Assembly (NCBI RefSeq): GCF_014495685.1
Contig: NZ_JACTVI010000070.1
Coordinates: 1-43,188, forward strand
Direction of reading: 5' to 3'
Source: Streptomyces sp. TRM68367
Lineage (GTDB): Bacteria > Actinomycetota > Actinomycetes > Streptomycetales > Streptomycetaceae
DNA length: 43,188 nt
Below the pieces are notes generated by a model. It saw nothing but the letters and a program-made list of their open reading frames with translations. It did no database searches and was not told the origin of the DNA. Of the stretch, positions 1 through 7,110 are shown in pieces. A program made the position numbers and the translations under genes. Position 1 is the stretch's first letter; the number at the start of each line of letters is the position of its first letter.

Positions 1-82
1 GCTCGCATCACTGGCCATGCACCCACCGGGACCGAGAGGTCACAACCCTACTCGTGAGGGCTGCAGAAGGGATGGTCCTCTA

Positions 83-505
83 ATGAGCCTCATCGGCAAG
101 GACGAAGGCATCGAGCACGGCACCATGCGCGGCTTCCGCCAGCACACCCGACGGAAGGTCCCCACGACCGAAGCGTGCGGCTGCCTGCAGGCCAAGCGAG
201 AGCACGAAGCCGCCAAGTCCGAGGCGCGGCAGGCCGGTCTCGCACCCCGGGCCGCCGGACAGCACAAATGGAACGGCGAGAAGTACGCCGCCGGCACCTC
301 CCGCCCGGAGGCGAACACCGCCATACGGGCCGCCTGCCCCACCGACGGCTGCGGCCAGGAGGCCGCCGACCGCTTCCCCCAGCAACGCGGCTGGGTCCGC
401 ATCCACGTCACAGGATCGACCGACCCCGCCCGCGACTACTGCTCCGGCTCCTGCGCGACGTACGGCATCGCGCTCGCCGAACTCCGCATGGACAACGCCG
501 CCTGA
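83..505 (+). CDS. Small zinc-knuckle hypothetical protein
   Basis: This encodes a 140-residue protein of unknown function. The ATG at 83 is preferred over an in-frame ATG at 17 because GAAGGGA lies about 11 bases upstream. The N-terminal part (GT-x-RGFRQH, then CxC at residues 32-34) resembles a short zinc-knuckle pattern common in actinophage and Streptomyces plasmid proteins. A second pair of cysteine clusters (C85/C90 and C120/C124) could bind another zinc. No catalytic motif is visible. It is the first gene of a rightward cluster of small accessory genes and is followed by a hairpin at 523-553. Zinc binding is inference and no function is assigned. Confidence 0.7.
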   Translation: MSLIGKDEGIEHGTMRGFRQHTRRKVPTTEACGCLQAKREHEAAKSEARQAGLAPRAAGQHKWNGEKYAAGTSRPEANTAIRAACPTDGCGQEAADRFPQQRGWVRIHVTGSTDPARDYCSGSCATYGIALAELRMDNAA

Positions 506-522
506 GCTGACGGCCGCCCGTG

Positions 523-553
523 CCGCCCCAACCCGCGTGCCGGGCTGGGGCGG
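523..553 (+). terminator. GC-rich intergenic hairpin
   Basis: Arms at 523-535 and 541-553 pair at 12 of 13 positions around a 5-nt loop. There is no T-run, as is usual for Streptomyces terminators. It may end or attenuate transcription between the first two genes. Confidence 0.5.
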
Positions 554-612
554 TGCGGAGGACCGGACAGACCCCCGGCCCTTCGAAAAACCCCGAGAGG
601 AGAACCACCCCC

Positions 613-1188
613 GTGACCGTTCTTCAACTCGCCCCCGCCCGCCAGGACCGGGACGACCACCCGCACCACGACGAAGGCACCAGTCCCGCGCCGATCGTCG
701 CCCTGCATCAGCGGGTGCAGGCCTTCGACCTGTCCCAGCGAGAGCGTGAGCGCGACGAGGAACACGCCTTCCAGGCCGTGCTCCACGCCGACGCCGTGCT
801 CACCGGCACCTTCCCCGACACCCTCGACACCGTGGTGCAGGCCATGTCCTGGACCGGGAACCCGCCCGTGCCGGACCGGCAGCTGATGGCCTCCGCCGTC
901 ACCTACCTCGGCTCCGCCGACGGGCAGCGCGGCTGGTGGCTCCACTACACCCGCCGCGAGGAGGGCGTCGGCGAGGACGGCGACCTGGCCCACGTCCTCA
1001 CCCTCATCGCCCCCTGCTCCTGCGGCACCTACCTCGCCGTGGAACTGGCCGACGAAGACCACCTGATCGTCCTGCTGGACGAACTCGACACCGCCCCCGG
1101 CGCACCCGTCGACTGCGACTACCGCTTGCGGATCCGCGCCAGCAGCTACGCCGACCCCGCGCACTCCAGCATCGAGCCGCCCTTCTGA
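613..1188 (+). CDS. Hypothetical acidic protein with CxC motif
   Basis: This encodes a 191-residue protein of no recognised family. The reading frame is open from 520, but the GTG at 613 is the likely start because GAGAGGAGA sits about 8 bases upstream, and the upstream extension is low-complexity sequence overlapping the hairpin. The protein is rich in Asp and Glu and has a CSC motif in a hydrophobic strand-like segment (APCSCGTYLAVEL). This pattern is compatible with a small alpha/beta fold. There is no signal peptide or membrane segment, so it is presumably cytoplasmic. Its neighbours are other small plasmid genes, and function is unknown. Confidence 0.7.
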   Translation: MTVLQLAPARQDRDDHPHHDEGTSPAPIVALHQRVQAFDLSQRERERDEEHAFQAVLHADAVLTGTFPDTLDTVVQAMSWTGNPPVPDRQLMASAVTYLGSADGQRGWWLHYTRREEGVGEDGDLAHVLTLIAPCSCGTYLAVELADEDHLIVLLDELDTAPGAPVDCDYRLRIRASSYADPAHSSIEPPF

Positions 1189-1194
1189 ATCCAC

Positions 1195-1241
1195 CCCGGG
1201 ACGGCCGCCTACGGCCTGAGAAACCAGCCGGCCGTCCCGGG
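1195..1241 (+). terminator. Intergenic hairpin, 13-bp perfect stem
   Basis: Perfect arms at 1195-1207 (CCCGGGACGGCCG) and 1229-1241 enclose a 21-nt loop. It lies just after the 613-1188 gene and has no T-run, so it is a terminator or attenuator candidate. Confidence 0.5.
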
Positions 1242-1281
1242 CCACACCATCCCGCCCGCAGGCGAGAGGAGCACCCTCATC

Positions 1282-1581
1282 ATGCCGTCCCGACACCGCC
1301 CCGCCCACTCCCCCATGCGTAAAGCACGCCAAGCCGCGGCCGCCAGAATGCGCGCCATCGGCTTGGGACGTCGCCGTCCCCTGCCCCGTCGCGGCCCCAG
1401 CTTCCTGTGCGGACCCTGCAACGTCGCCTGGGCCGGCGCGGAAGCAGACTGCTTCTCCTGCGGCCTGCCCGCCACCCAGGAGCACAACCACCCCGGAACC
1501 GCCCTCCAGGTCCTGCTGATCGCCGTCGGCCGCACCCCCACCTTCAAGCAGGACCCCGACCCGCTGGAGGAGTCCCGGTGA
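1282..1581 (+). CDS. Small zinc-ribbon protein
   Basis: This encodes a 99-residue basic protein with a clear CxxC-x10-CxxC zinc-ribbon pattern (C43, C46, C57, C60) after an Arg-rich N-terminus. Such ribbons usually bind nucleic acid or a protein partner. The start is an ATG with GAGAGGAG upstream. Its stop overlaps the GTG start of the ASCH gene (GTGA), so the two are probably translationally coupled and may act together. The zinc ribbon is seen directly; a role in DNA or RNA binding is inference. Confidence 0.75.
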   Translation: MPSRHRPAHSPMRKARQAAAARMRAIGLGRRRPLPRRGPSFLCGPCNVAWAGAEADCFSCGLPATQEHNHPGTALQVLLIAVGRTPTFKQDPDPLEESR

Positions 1582-2210
1582 CCGCCACACTCGCGGCCGC
1601 TTACGACGCTGCGCTGTACGCCCGGGCCCGCCACGAAGCCGAACCCACCGGCGCACTCTTCACCGCCCCCCAACGGCCGGCGCCGCTCACAGCCGAGCAA
1701 CAGCGCCTCAACCTCGAGCTGCTGGGCCAGGGCATCAGCTCCCGCCACCAGGCCGTCCCCACGGACCCCGAGCCCACCACAATCCGCGCGCTGACCATCC
1801 AGCCGCCCTGGTCGGACCTGATCGCCCTCGTGAACGAGGCGATCGCCAAGCGCATCGAGAACCGCGTGTGGACCACCAACTGGCGCGGCACCCTCCTCAT
1901 CCACGGCGGCCTCACCATCGACAAGCGGGCCCTGGCCCTGCCCGCCGTACGCGAGGCCCTGCCCGACGACTACCAGCCCGTGCAGGGACACGTCGTGGCC
2001 GTTGCCGACCTCACGGGCATCCACGCGGACGACGGCGAGTGCACCCGCTGGTCGGAGCCCGACTGCTTCCACTGGGAGCTCAGCAACGTGCAGCCCCTCC
2101 AGGACCCGGTCCGCGCCACCGGATCGCAGCGCTTGTGGAAGCCCAGCCGCCAGCTCCGAGACGAGATCGCCGCCGCCAACCCGGCACTCAAAGGGCGGCT
2201 CGCCGGATAG
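1578..2210 (+). CDS. ASCH-domain protein
   Basis: This encodes a 210-residue protein. Residues 68-150 read as an ASCH domain: an LTIQPPWSDLI opening strand, KRIENRVW, RGTLLIHGG, then a VxGHVVAVADL strand. ASCH domains are PUA-like folds that bind RNA or modified nucleotides and are frequent on phages and plasmids. The GTG at 1578 is chosen because GGAGGAG lies 6-8 bases upstream and the start overlaps the preceding stop by four bases. The N-terminal 60 residues are an unrecognised extension. A role in nucleic-acid or nucleotide recognition is inferred from the fold; the substrate is unknown. Confidence 0.8.
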   Translation: MTATLAAAYDAALYARARHEAEPTGALFTAPQRPAPLTAEQQRLNLELLGQGISSRHQAVPTDPEPTTIRALTIQPPWSDLIALVNEAIAKRIENRVWTTNWRGTLLIHGGLTIDKRALALPAVREALPDDYQPVQGHVVAVADLTGIHADDGECTRWSEPDCFHWELSNVQPLQDPVRATGSQRLWKPSRQLRDEIAAANPALKGRLAG

Positions 2211-2274
2211 CGCCCGGCCGCCAGCCCCTGCCACATCTGCTTTCGATCACCGAGACCACAGACAGGAACAGTCC

Positions 2275-3399
2275 GTGAAGTTCACCGTGGAACACGCCGA
2301 CCTCGCCTCGGCCGTCGGCTACGCCGCCCGCAGCCTCCCCGCCCGGCCGCCCGTCCCCGTGCTCGCCGGGCTCCTCCTGGACGCAGGCGACGGCACCCTG
2401 CGCGTCAGCAGCTTCGACTACGACATTTCCGCCGACACCACCGTCACCGCCACCGTCGCCGACAGCGGGCGCGCCGTCGTCTCCGGACGGCTGCTGGCCG
2501 ACATCGTCGCCCGCGTCCGCGGAGACGTGCACCTCGAACTCACCGGCCCCCGCCTGGTGCTGCGCGCCGGATCCGCCCGCTTCACCCTGCCCACCCTGCC
2601 CTTGGAGGAGTACCCGGCGCTGCCTGAGGCCGGCCCGACCTCCGGCACGCTGCCCGGCCAGGCCTTCGCCGAAGCCATCGCCCAGGTCGCCTGCGCGCTC
2701 GGCAAGGACGACACCCTGCCCGTCCTCACCGGCATCCAGCTCCGCCACGACCAGGAGGACGGCACCCTCACCCTGGCCGCCACCGACCGCTATCGGTTCG
2801 CCGTGAGGACCATCGCCTGGAAGAACTGCGACCTCACCGCCGACTGCACCACGCTCGCGCCCGGAAAGCCGCTCCTGGACGCGGTGAAGGCCGCTGCCGA
2901 CGACACCACCATCGACCTTGCCCTCCCCGACTCCGCCGGCGTCAACGGCCTGTTCACGCTGCGCACCGACCACAGCACCACCACCCTGCGCGGCCTGGAA
3001 GGCGACCTGCCCAAGTACAAGAGCCTCTTCCCCACCGAGTTCAACCACACCGCGACCGTGGAGATCGCCGCGCTCAAGGACGCCGTCCAGCGCGTCGCCC
3101 TGGTCGCCACCAAGGAGTCCCCGCTCAGGCTCACCTTCGCCGCCGACAACACCCTCGTCCTGGAGGCCGGCACCAGCGACGACGCCCAAGCCGTCGACAA
3201 CGTCGACACCAACCTCGACGGCGACGAACTCAGCGTCGCCTTCAACCCCGCCTTCCTCCTCGACGGCCTGAACGCCCTCACCACCGAATCCGTCGACTTC
3301 CACTTCACCACCAGCAGCAAGCCCGCCGTCCTGCGCGGCCACGGCAGCGACGACCAGGCGCTGCGCTACCTCCTGATGCCGATCCGCCTCACCAACTGA
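2275..3399 (+). CDS. dnaN: DNA polymerase III beta sliding clamp paralogue
   Basis: This encodes a 374-residue beta clamp of typical family length. It shows three tandem clamp domains of about 120 residues. Family hallmarks include LPVLTGIQL-x(n)-LAATDRYRFAVR in domain 2 and the C-terminal LLMPIRLTN, which resembles the LxPxR-L end of chromosomal DnaN. The GTG at 2275 is used; an upstream open extension lies inside the ASCH gene's other frame. Chromosomal DnaN tethers the replicative polymerase. A plasmid copy may favour plasmid replication, recruit an error-prone or plasmid-encoded polymerase, or substitute for the host clamp. No polymerase gene is visible nearby. Family assignment is firm and plasmid role is inference. 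Confidence 0.93.
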   Translation: MKFTVEHADLASAVGYAARSLPARPPVPVLAGLLLDAGDGTLRVSSFDYDISADTTVTATVADSGRAVVSGRLLADIVARVRGDVHLELTGPRLVLRAGSARFTLPTLPLEEYPALPEAGPTSGTLPGQAFAEAIAQVACALGKDDTLPVLTGIQLRHDQEDGTLTLAATDRYRFAVRTIAWKNCDLTADCTTLAPGKPLLDAVKAAADDTTIDLALPDSAGVNGLFTLRTDHSTTTLRGLEGDLPKYKSLFPTEFNHTATVEIAALKDAVQRVALVATKESPLRLTFAADNTLVLEAGTSDDAQAVDNVDTNLDGDELSVAFNPAFLLDGLNALTTESVDFHFTTSSKPAVLRGHGSDDQALRYLLMPIRLTN

Positions 3400-3437
3400 A
3401 ACCACCGACCGGGCGCCTACCCGGCACCACCCCGGGC

Positions 3438-3477
3438 CTGCGGGGCGGCCGTCGACACGACTACGGCCGCTCCGCAG
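3438..3477 (+). terminator. Intergenic hairpin downstream of dnaN
   Basis: Arms at 3438-3452 and 3463-3477 pair at 14 of 15 positions around a 10-nt loop. The arms contain the GGCGGCCGT core also seen in neighbouring gaps. There is no T-run. Confidence 0.5.
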
Positions 3478-3526
3478 CACCACCGGCTCCAGCCGACGCC
3501 ATCACCCTCGAAGGAGCACCCTCTTC

Positions 3527-4243
3527 ATGACGAACGGCACCACCCAACTCACCTCCCTGCGCACCCGGATGCTGGCCACCGCGTACAGCAACGCCGACTT
3601 CTGGATCCAGCGCACAGCCTTCCTCACCGACCAGGCCGTGGCCGCACTCGCCCGCCGCGACCCCACCGCAGCCGAAGCCCTCGCCGCGTCGCTGATGAGC
3701 CCGGAACCCCTCCACGACACCCAGATCCTGGGCGCGGCCGTGGAAGCCGGAATCGACACCAGCACCTGGGAGGAGCGCCGCGAGAAGATCCGGACCTACA
3801 CCCGCGACGCCTACGAACTGTCCCCGAAGTCCGACCCGGCAACCGAAGCCAAGCGGATCTGGGCGTCGCTCTACGACAACTACCCGCAGATCGCGGCCGC
3901 CCTGGCCGCCTACCTCCGCGAGATGCCGCCCACCTGGCGCGAGGACCTGTTCACCACCAGTCCTCACTCCCCCGCCGCCCACCGGACGGCCTCGGAGCTC
4001 CCCGGGCCGGAGACCGCACCGTACGACCCGCTGGACTGGGAAGACTGCCCGGCCTGCACCGAAGCACAGGACCAGTGCCGCTACCACCGCGGCGTCTTCG
4101 CAGGCATGGAGTACCAGCGCGACCTGATCAACACGGCCCTGACCGATCACGCGGCCATCGACCAGCTCCAGCAGCGCCACGCCGAACTCGAGACGAAGGC
4201 TGCCCAGTCGGCGGCCGCCGACGCGAGCACGCCCACCACCTAA
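3527..4243 (+). CDS. Hypothetical protein with C-terminal zinc motif
   Basis: This encodes a 238-residue, mostly helical protein of unknown function. A good ribosome site (GAAGGAG) precedes the ATG. Residues 174-187 form CPAC-x6-CxxH, a compact zinc-finger-like knuckle. The last 40 residues are a Gln/Glu/Ala-rich helix that could be a coiled coil. The N-terminal 140 residues are helical and include a YxRDAYELSPKSDP stretch. Isolated hairpins flank it on both sides (3438-3477 and 4251-4286), so it may be its own transcription unit or an attenuated part of the cluster. No family was recognised. Confidence 0.7.
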   Translation: MTNGTTQLTSLRTRMLATAYSNADFWIQRTAFLTDQAVAALARRDPTAAEALAASLMSPEPLHDTQILGAAVEAGIDTSTWEERREKIRTYTRDAYELSPKSDPATEAKRIWASLYDNYPQIAAALAAYLREMPPTWREDLFTTSPHSPAAHRTASELPGPETAPYDPLDWEDCPACTEAQDQCRYHRGVFAGMEYQRDLINTALTDHAAIDQLQQRHAELETKAAQSAAADASTPTT

Positions 4244-4250
4244 CGAAGCC

Positions 4251-4286
4251 CGGGGCGGCCGCAGGCCTCAGAGTCCGGCCGCCCCG
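4251..4286 (+). terminator. Intergenic hairpin, 11-bp perfect stem
   Basis: CGGGGCGGCCG at 4251-4261 pairs perfectly with 4276-4286 around a 14-nt loop. No T-run is present. Confidence 0.5.
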
Positions 4287-4318
4287 TCGCCCCGCCACGC
4301 ACCTACGGAAGGACCGCT

Positions 4319-4715
4319 GTGCCCCGCCAGACCGTCACCACCACCACCACCACCACCACCACCACCGCCTCCCGCCCGCCGATCGTCGCGCTGTGCGGGT
4401 CGACCCGGCACTGGGACGCAAATGAACGAAGCCAACTTCTACGAGACCGCCGCCGGCCGCATCGTCCTCGCCCCCGGCTGCAACATGAAGCAGCCGCACC
4501 CGCTGTGGGAGGACCCGGACCGGGCCGACCGGCTCAAGCAGCAACTGGACGAACTGCACCGCCGAAAGATCGACCTGGCCGACGAAATCCTCATCGTCAA
4601 CCCCGGCGGCTACATCGGCGAAAGCACCCGCAGCGAGATCGACTACGCCAGTAGCCTCGGCAAGCCCATCCGCTACACCCACCCCGTAGGAGCAGGCGAG
4701 GACGCCCGTGGCTGA
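4319..4715 (+). pseudogene. Nucleoside 2-deoxyribosyltransferase-like gene, frameshifted
   Basis: Two overlapping frames together read as one protein. The first frame (GTG 4319) gives MPRQTV, ten threonines, then PPIVALCGSTRHWDA. The second frame (from about 4425) continues NEANFYETAAGRIVLAPGCN and ends with ADEILIVNPGGYIGESTRSEIDYASSLGKPIRYTHP. The opening CGSTR loop and the NPGGYIGESTRSEI segment are characteristic of nucleoside-deoxyribosyltransferase-fold proteins that hydrolyse or transfer nucleoside bases. At 4421-4424 there are four bases where an intact frame would need three. The ATG at 4422 could restart translation of the C-terminal 97 residues, but without the nucleotide-binding N-terminus. 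It is either a decayed gene or a sequencing indel. The last bases overlap the next gene. Confidence 0.65.
4336..4365 (+). repeat. (ACC)10 microsatellite
   Basis: Ten uninterrupted ACC triplets encode ten threonines at the N-terminus of the deoxyribosyltransferase-like frame. Because the unit is three bases, slippage would change tract length without shifting frame. Confidence 0.9.
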
Positions 4716-5715
4716 CAGCACCACCATCGAGTGGACCGACAGCACCTGGAACCCGGTCACCGGCTGCACCAAGGTCAGCCCCGGCTGCGACAACTGCTAC
4801 GCCGAAACCTTCGCCGAACGGTGGCGCGGCACGGACGGTCACCACTTCGAGAACGGCTTCGACATCACCCTCCGGCCGGAGCGCCTGCGGCTGCCGATGA
4901 CCTGGCGCACGCCGCGCCGCGTCTTCCTCGACAGCATGTCCGACCTGTTCCACACGGACATCCCCGACGCCTACATCGCCCAGGTGTTCGCCGTCATGGC
5001 GCTCACCCCGCAGCACACGTACCAGGTCCTCACCAAGAGGCACGGGCGTATGAAGGCGCTGCTGTCGCGCCCGTCCTTCTGGCACCTGGTCGCCGATCAG
5101 GGCAGGGAGCACTTCACCGGCTGCCAGGAGGACTGGGTGGCCGTCGGCGCGATGCTGGGCGGGAAGCCACTTCCCAACGTGTGGTTGGGCGTCTCGGTCG
5201 AAGACCAGAAGTGGGCGGACCTCCGCATCCCCGCCCTCCTGGAGACCCCGGCCGCCGTGCGCTTCCTGTCCTGCGAGCCGTTGCTGGGACCGGTTGACCT
5301 CAAGCAGGCCGTCATCACTATGGGCAGCGAGCGCGGCCACGGCTTGACCGCCTCCTACGTCCACGTCGGCGGCTGCTGCGAACGACGCTTCCACGGCATC
5401 GACTGGGTCATCGTCGGCGGCGAATCCGGTCCCGGGGCCCGTCCGATGCACCCCCAGTGGGCGCGATCCTTACGCGACCAGTGCGAATGGGCAGGCGTGC
5501 CGTTTTTCCTCAAACAATGGGGAGCGCACGCACCCGAAGACCACGGATACGACCGCGGCGCCGTCGCCCTCATCGACACCCAGGGCCGTAGCTGGAACCG
5601 CAGGGAAGCTCTCGCCCCGCCGGACGCGGTCCGCATGCGCCGCGTCGGTAAGAAGAACGCCGGCAGGCTCCTGGATGGCCAGCACCACGACGCCGTCCCG
5701 ACCCCGGTCCGGTGA
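4708..5715 (+). CDS. Phage Gp37/Gp68 family protein (DUF5131)
   Basis: This encodes a 335-residue member of the Gp37/Gp68 family. The signature is near the N-terminus: IEWTDSTWNPVTGCTKVSPGCDNCYAE, with three cysteines C20, C27 and C30. Further family-like segments are VFLDSMSDLFH, YQVLTKR, LPNVWLGVSVEDQ, LSCEPLLGP and IVGGESGPGARPM. The three-Cys cluster and TIM-barrel-like strand pattern suggest a radical-SAM-like or metal-binding fold. The biochemical role of the family is not established to my knowledge. The GTG start overlaps the end of the preceding frame, which suggests coupling. Family assignment is confident and function is not. Confidence 0.88.
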   Translation: MADSTTIEWTDSTWNPVTGCTKVSPGCDNCYAETFAERWRGTDGHHFENGFDITLRPERLRLPMTWRTPRRVFLDSMSDLFHTDIPDAYIAQVFAVMALTPQHTYQVLTKRHGRMKALLSRPSFWHLVADQGREHFTGCQEDWVAVGAMLGGKPLPNVWLGVSVEDQKWADLRIPALLETPAAVRFLSCEPLLGPVDLKQAVITMGSERGHGLTASYVHVGGCCERRFHGIDWVIVGGESGPGARPMHPQWARSLRDQCEWAGVPFFLKQWGAHAPEDHGYDRGAVALIDTQGRSWNRREALAPPDAVRMRRVGKKNAGRLLDGQHHDAVPTPVR

Positions 5716-5951
5716 GCGTCATGACTGGCCGCGTGTACCTCGAACGAGGCCAGCCGGTCACCGTGGTCATCCCGTTCTGTGCCCGCCGCGCCCCCGACAT
5801 CACCGGCGGCTGGTTGCACTTCCAGTGGCCTGGCCGGCGACCGGTCGCCGGGCCACGCAACGTGGCAATCCGACGCACTGACGGATCGATCGTCGTCCGG
5901 CCGTTCCGGGGCCTCACCCGGAGCGCTCTGAACGACAACGAGGACGGCTGA
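5712..5951 (+). CDS. Small hypothetical protein
   Basis: This encodes a 79-residue protein whose GTG start overlaps the DUF5131 stop (GTGA), so the pair is probably coupled. It reads as a small beta-rich protein (GRVYLERGQPVTVVIPF, GGWLHFQWPG, NVAIRRTDGSIVVRPFRGL), with no membrane segment or catalytic motif. It is the last gene before the strong terminator at 5965-6001. It may assist the DUF5131 protein, but only its position supports that. Confidence 0.65.
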   Translation: MSVMTGRVYLERGQPVTVVIPFCARRAPDITGGWLHFQWPGRRPVAGPRNVAIRRTDGSIVVRPFRGLTRSALNDNEDG

Positions 5952-5964
5952 CACGACAACAGCA

Positions 5965-6005
5965 GGCCCCGCCTTCCCGGGCACTCCGGGAAGGCGGGGC
6001 CTTTT
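5965..6005 (+). terminator. Strong intrinsic terminator
   Basis: A perfect 16-bp stem (5965-5980 with 5986-6001) surrounds a 5-nt loop and is followed by TTTT. It lies between convergent genes: the rightward cluster and leftward parA-parB. The T-run is on the plus strand, so it best serves the rightward cluster. Confidence 0.9.
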
Positions 6006-6021
6006 GCGTTTCAGGCCAGTC

Positions 6022-7110
6022 TCAGACCGGCTGCTGCTCCTGCTGGGTGAGTTCTTGCAGCAGCACTCTGTACGCGTTCGGGTGTTGGTCGCGCAGGATC
6101 CTCAGCCACACACGAGCACCGTCAGCGAAGACTGCTGGCTCCATCTTCAGGTGCAGTTGGGTGACCACCGAGAGGGCATCGCCGTACGGCAGTTGCCCCG
6201 GCTGTTCGGCATCGGACTGCGTCGCCTTCTCCGGGTCCCGAGCCTCCTGGGTATTAACGGCGTTAACGGTCGACGGCGTGGGGGAGCCTTCCGACGCACC
6301 GTCCTCGGGGGTATTAACGGCGTTAACGGTTGAGGCCTCGCTCGTCTGCTCCACCGCGGGCTTGCGCCGCTGGCGAGGGGCCTTGGCGGCCTCGATGGCC
6401 TTCTTCGCCTCGCCCGCCTGCTGAGCCTTGGGGAGCCGGCCGATTCGGCGAGCCGGTTCCACCTTCAACTCACCCGTCTCCACCTGCTCTTGAAGATCGG
6501 GCGTGAGTTCCAGGAGCGCCAGACGCTGCGACACCCAGGGGGGCGTCTTCCCCAGTCGCCTGGCCACCTCGCCCTGCGACCCGTGTACCTTCACGAGATC
6601 CTGGATCGCCTTCGCCTGGTCCATGGGAGCCACATCCTCGCGGTGGATGTTGGCGATCAGCGCGGACTCCAGGAGGTCCGCCGCGCTTGCTGCGAGGTCG
6701 TCGTTGACGTCGATCCGCAGCTCTTCGAGGCCGGCCAGATGGGCGGCAGCCAGACGCCGGTTGCCGTCGATGACGACGTACTCGGCTTCAGCGAGCGCCG
6801 CTTCCTGCCCGGGGTGCGCCGTCAGGAAGGCAGCTCGCCGAGCCACGGTGACCGGCTGGATCTGACCTTTGGCCCGCAACGAATCCGCGGTTTCTTCGAG
6901 GTTGGTGAGCTCTTCGCGCGGGTTGAACGGATTGTGTGCCAGCAGGGCCAGCTTCACCGAGGCCGGGGGCCTCTTTCCTTCCCCGTTCATGATCTGTGAG
7001 CGGGTCCGGACGCGACGGGGGGATTCCTGCTCTCCGCCTGGCCCGTTCTCATCAATGCTGAAGCCACGCGTGACCCGCTGCTGGCCGTCCTTCTTGCTGG
7101 TGTTCCTCAT
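6022..7110 (-). CDS. parB: ParB-family partition protein
   Basis: This encodes a 362-residue ParB. The N-terminal ParB/sulfiredoxin-like domain spans about residues 48-160 and includes the nucleotide-binding IDGNRRLAAAHLAG segment (about 114-127) and an NIHREDV motif. A helix-turn-helix follows at about 178-197 (SQGEVARRLGKTPPWVSQRL). The linker at 255-290 is unusual: STVNAVNT occurs twice (260-267 and 280-287), encoded by identical DNA. The C-terminal region probably dimerises. Its start overlaps the parA stop by four bases. ParB binds centromere sites and, in this family, slides on DNA using CTP. It acts with ParA to segregate the replicon. Confidence 0.92.
   Translation of the reverse strand: MRNTSKKDGQQRVTRGFSIDENGPGGEQESPRRVRTRSQIMNGEGKRPPASVKLALLAHNPFNPREELTNLEETADSLRAKGQIQPVTVARRAAFLTAHPGQEAALAEAEYVVIDGNRRLAAAHLAGLEELRIDVNDDLAASAADLLESALIANIHREDVAPMDQAKAIQDLVKVHGSQGEVARRLGKTPPWVSQRLALLELTPDLQEQVETGELKVEPARRIGRLPKAQQAGEAKKAIEAAKAPRQRRKPAVEQTSEASTVNAVNTPEDGASEGSPTPSTVNAVNTQEARDPEKATQSDAEQPGQLPYGDALSVVTQLHLKMEPAVFADGARVWLRILRDQHPNAYRVLLQELTQQEQQPV
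6249..6330. repeat. Two identical 22-bp repeats inside parB (candidate parS sites)
   Basis: Identical 22-bp sequences occupy 6249-6270 and 6309-6330, exactly 60 bp apart. Each contains the odd palindrome TTAACGGCGTTAA (6254-6266 and 6314-6326). AT-rich palindromes are rare in this GC-rich DNA. The same pattern with two symmetric changes occurs at 14362-14374 next to the transposon. They encode STVNAVNT twice in the ParB linker. Reading them as ParB-binding sites is inference. Confidence 0.6.

Noticed and set aside
436..2234. Long minus-strand ORFs over the first accessory genes
   Set aside because: They run through several hairpins and ribosome sites of plus-strand genes and lack recognisable domains.
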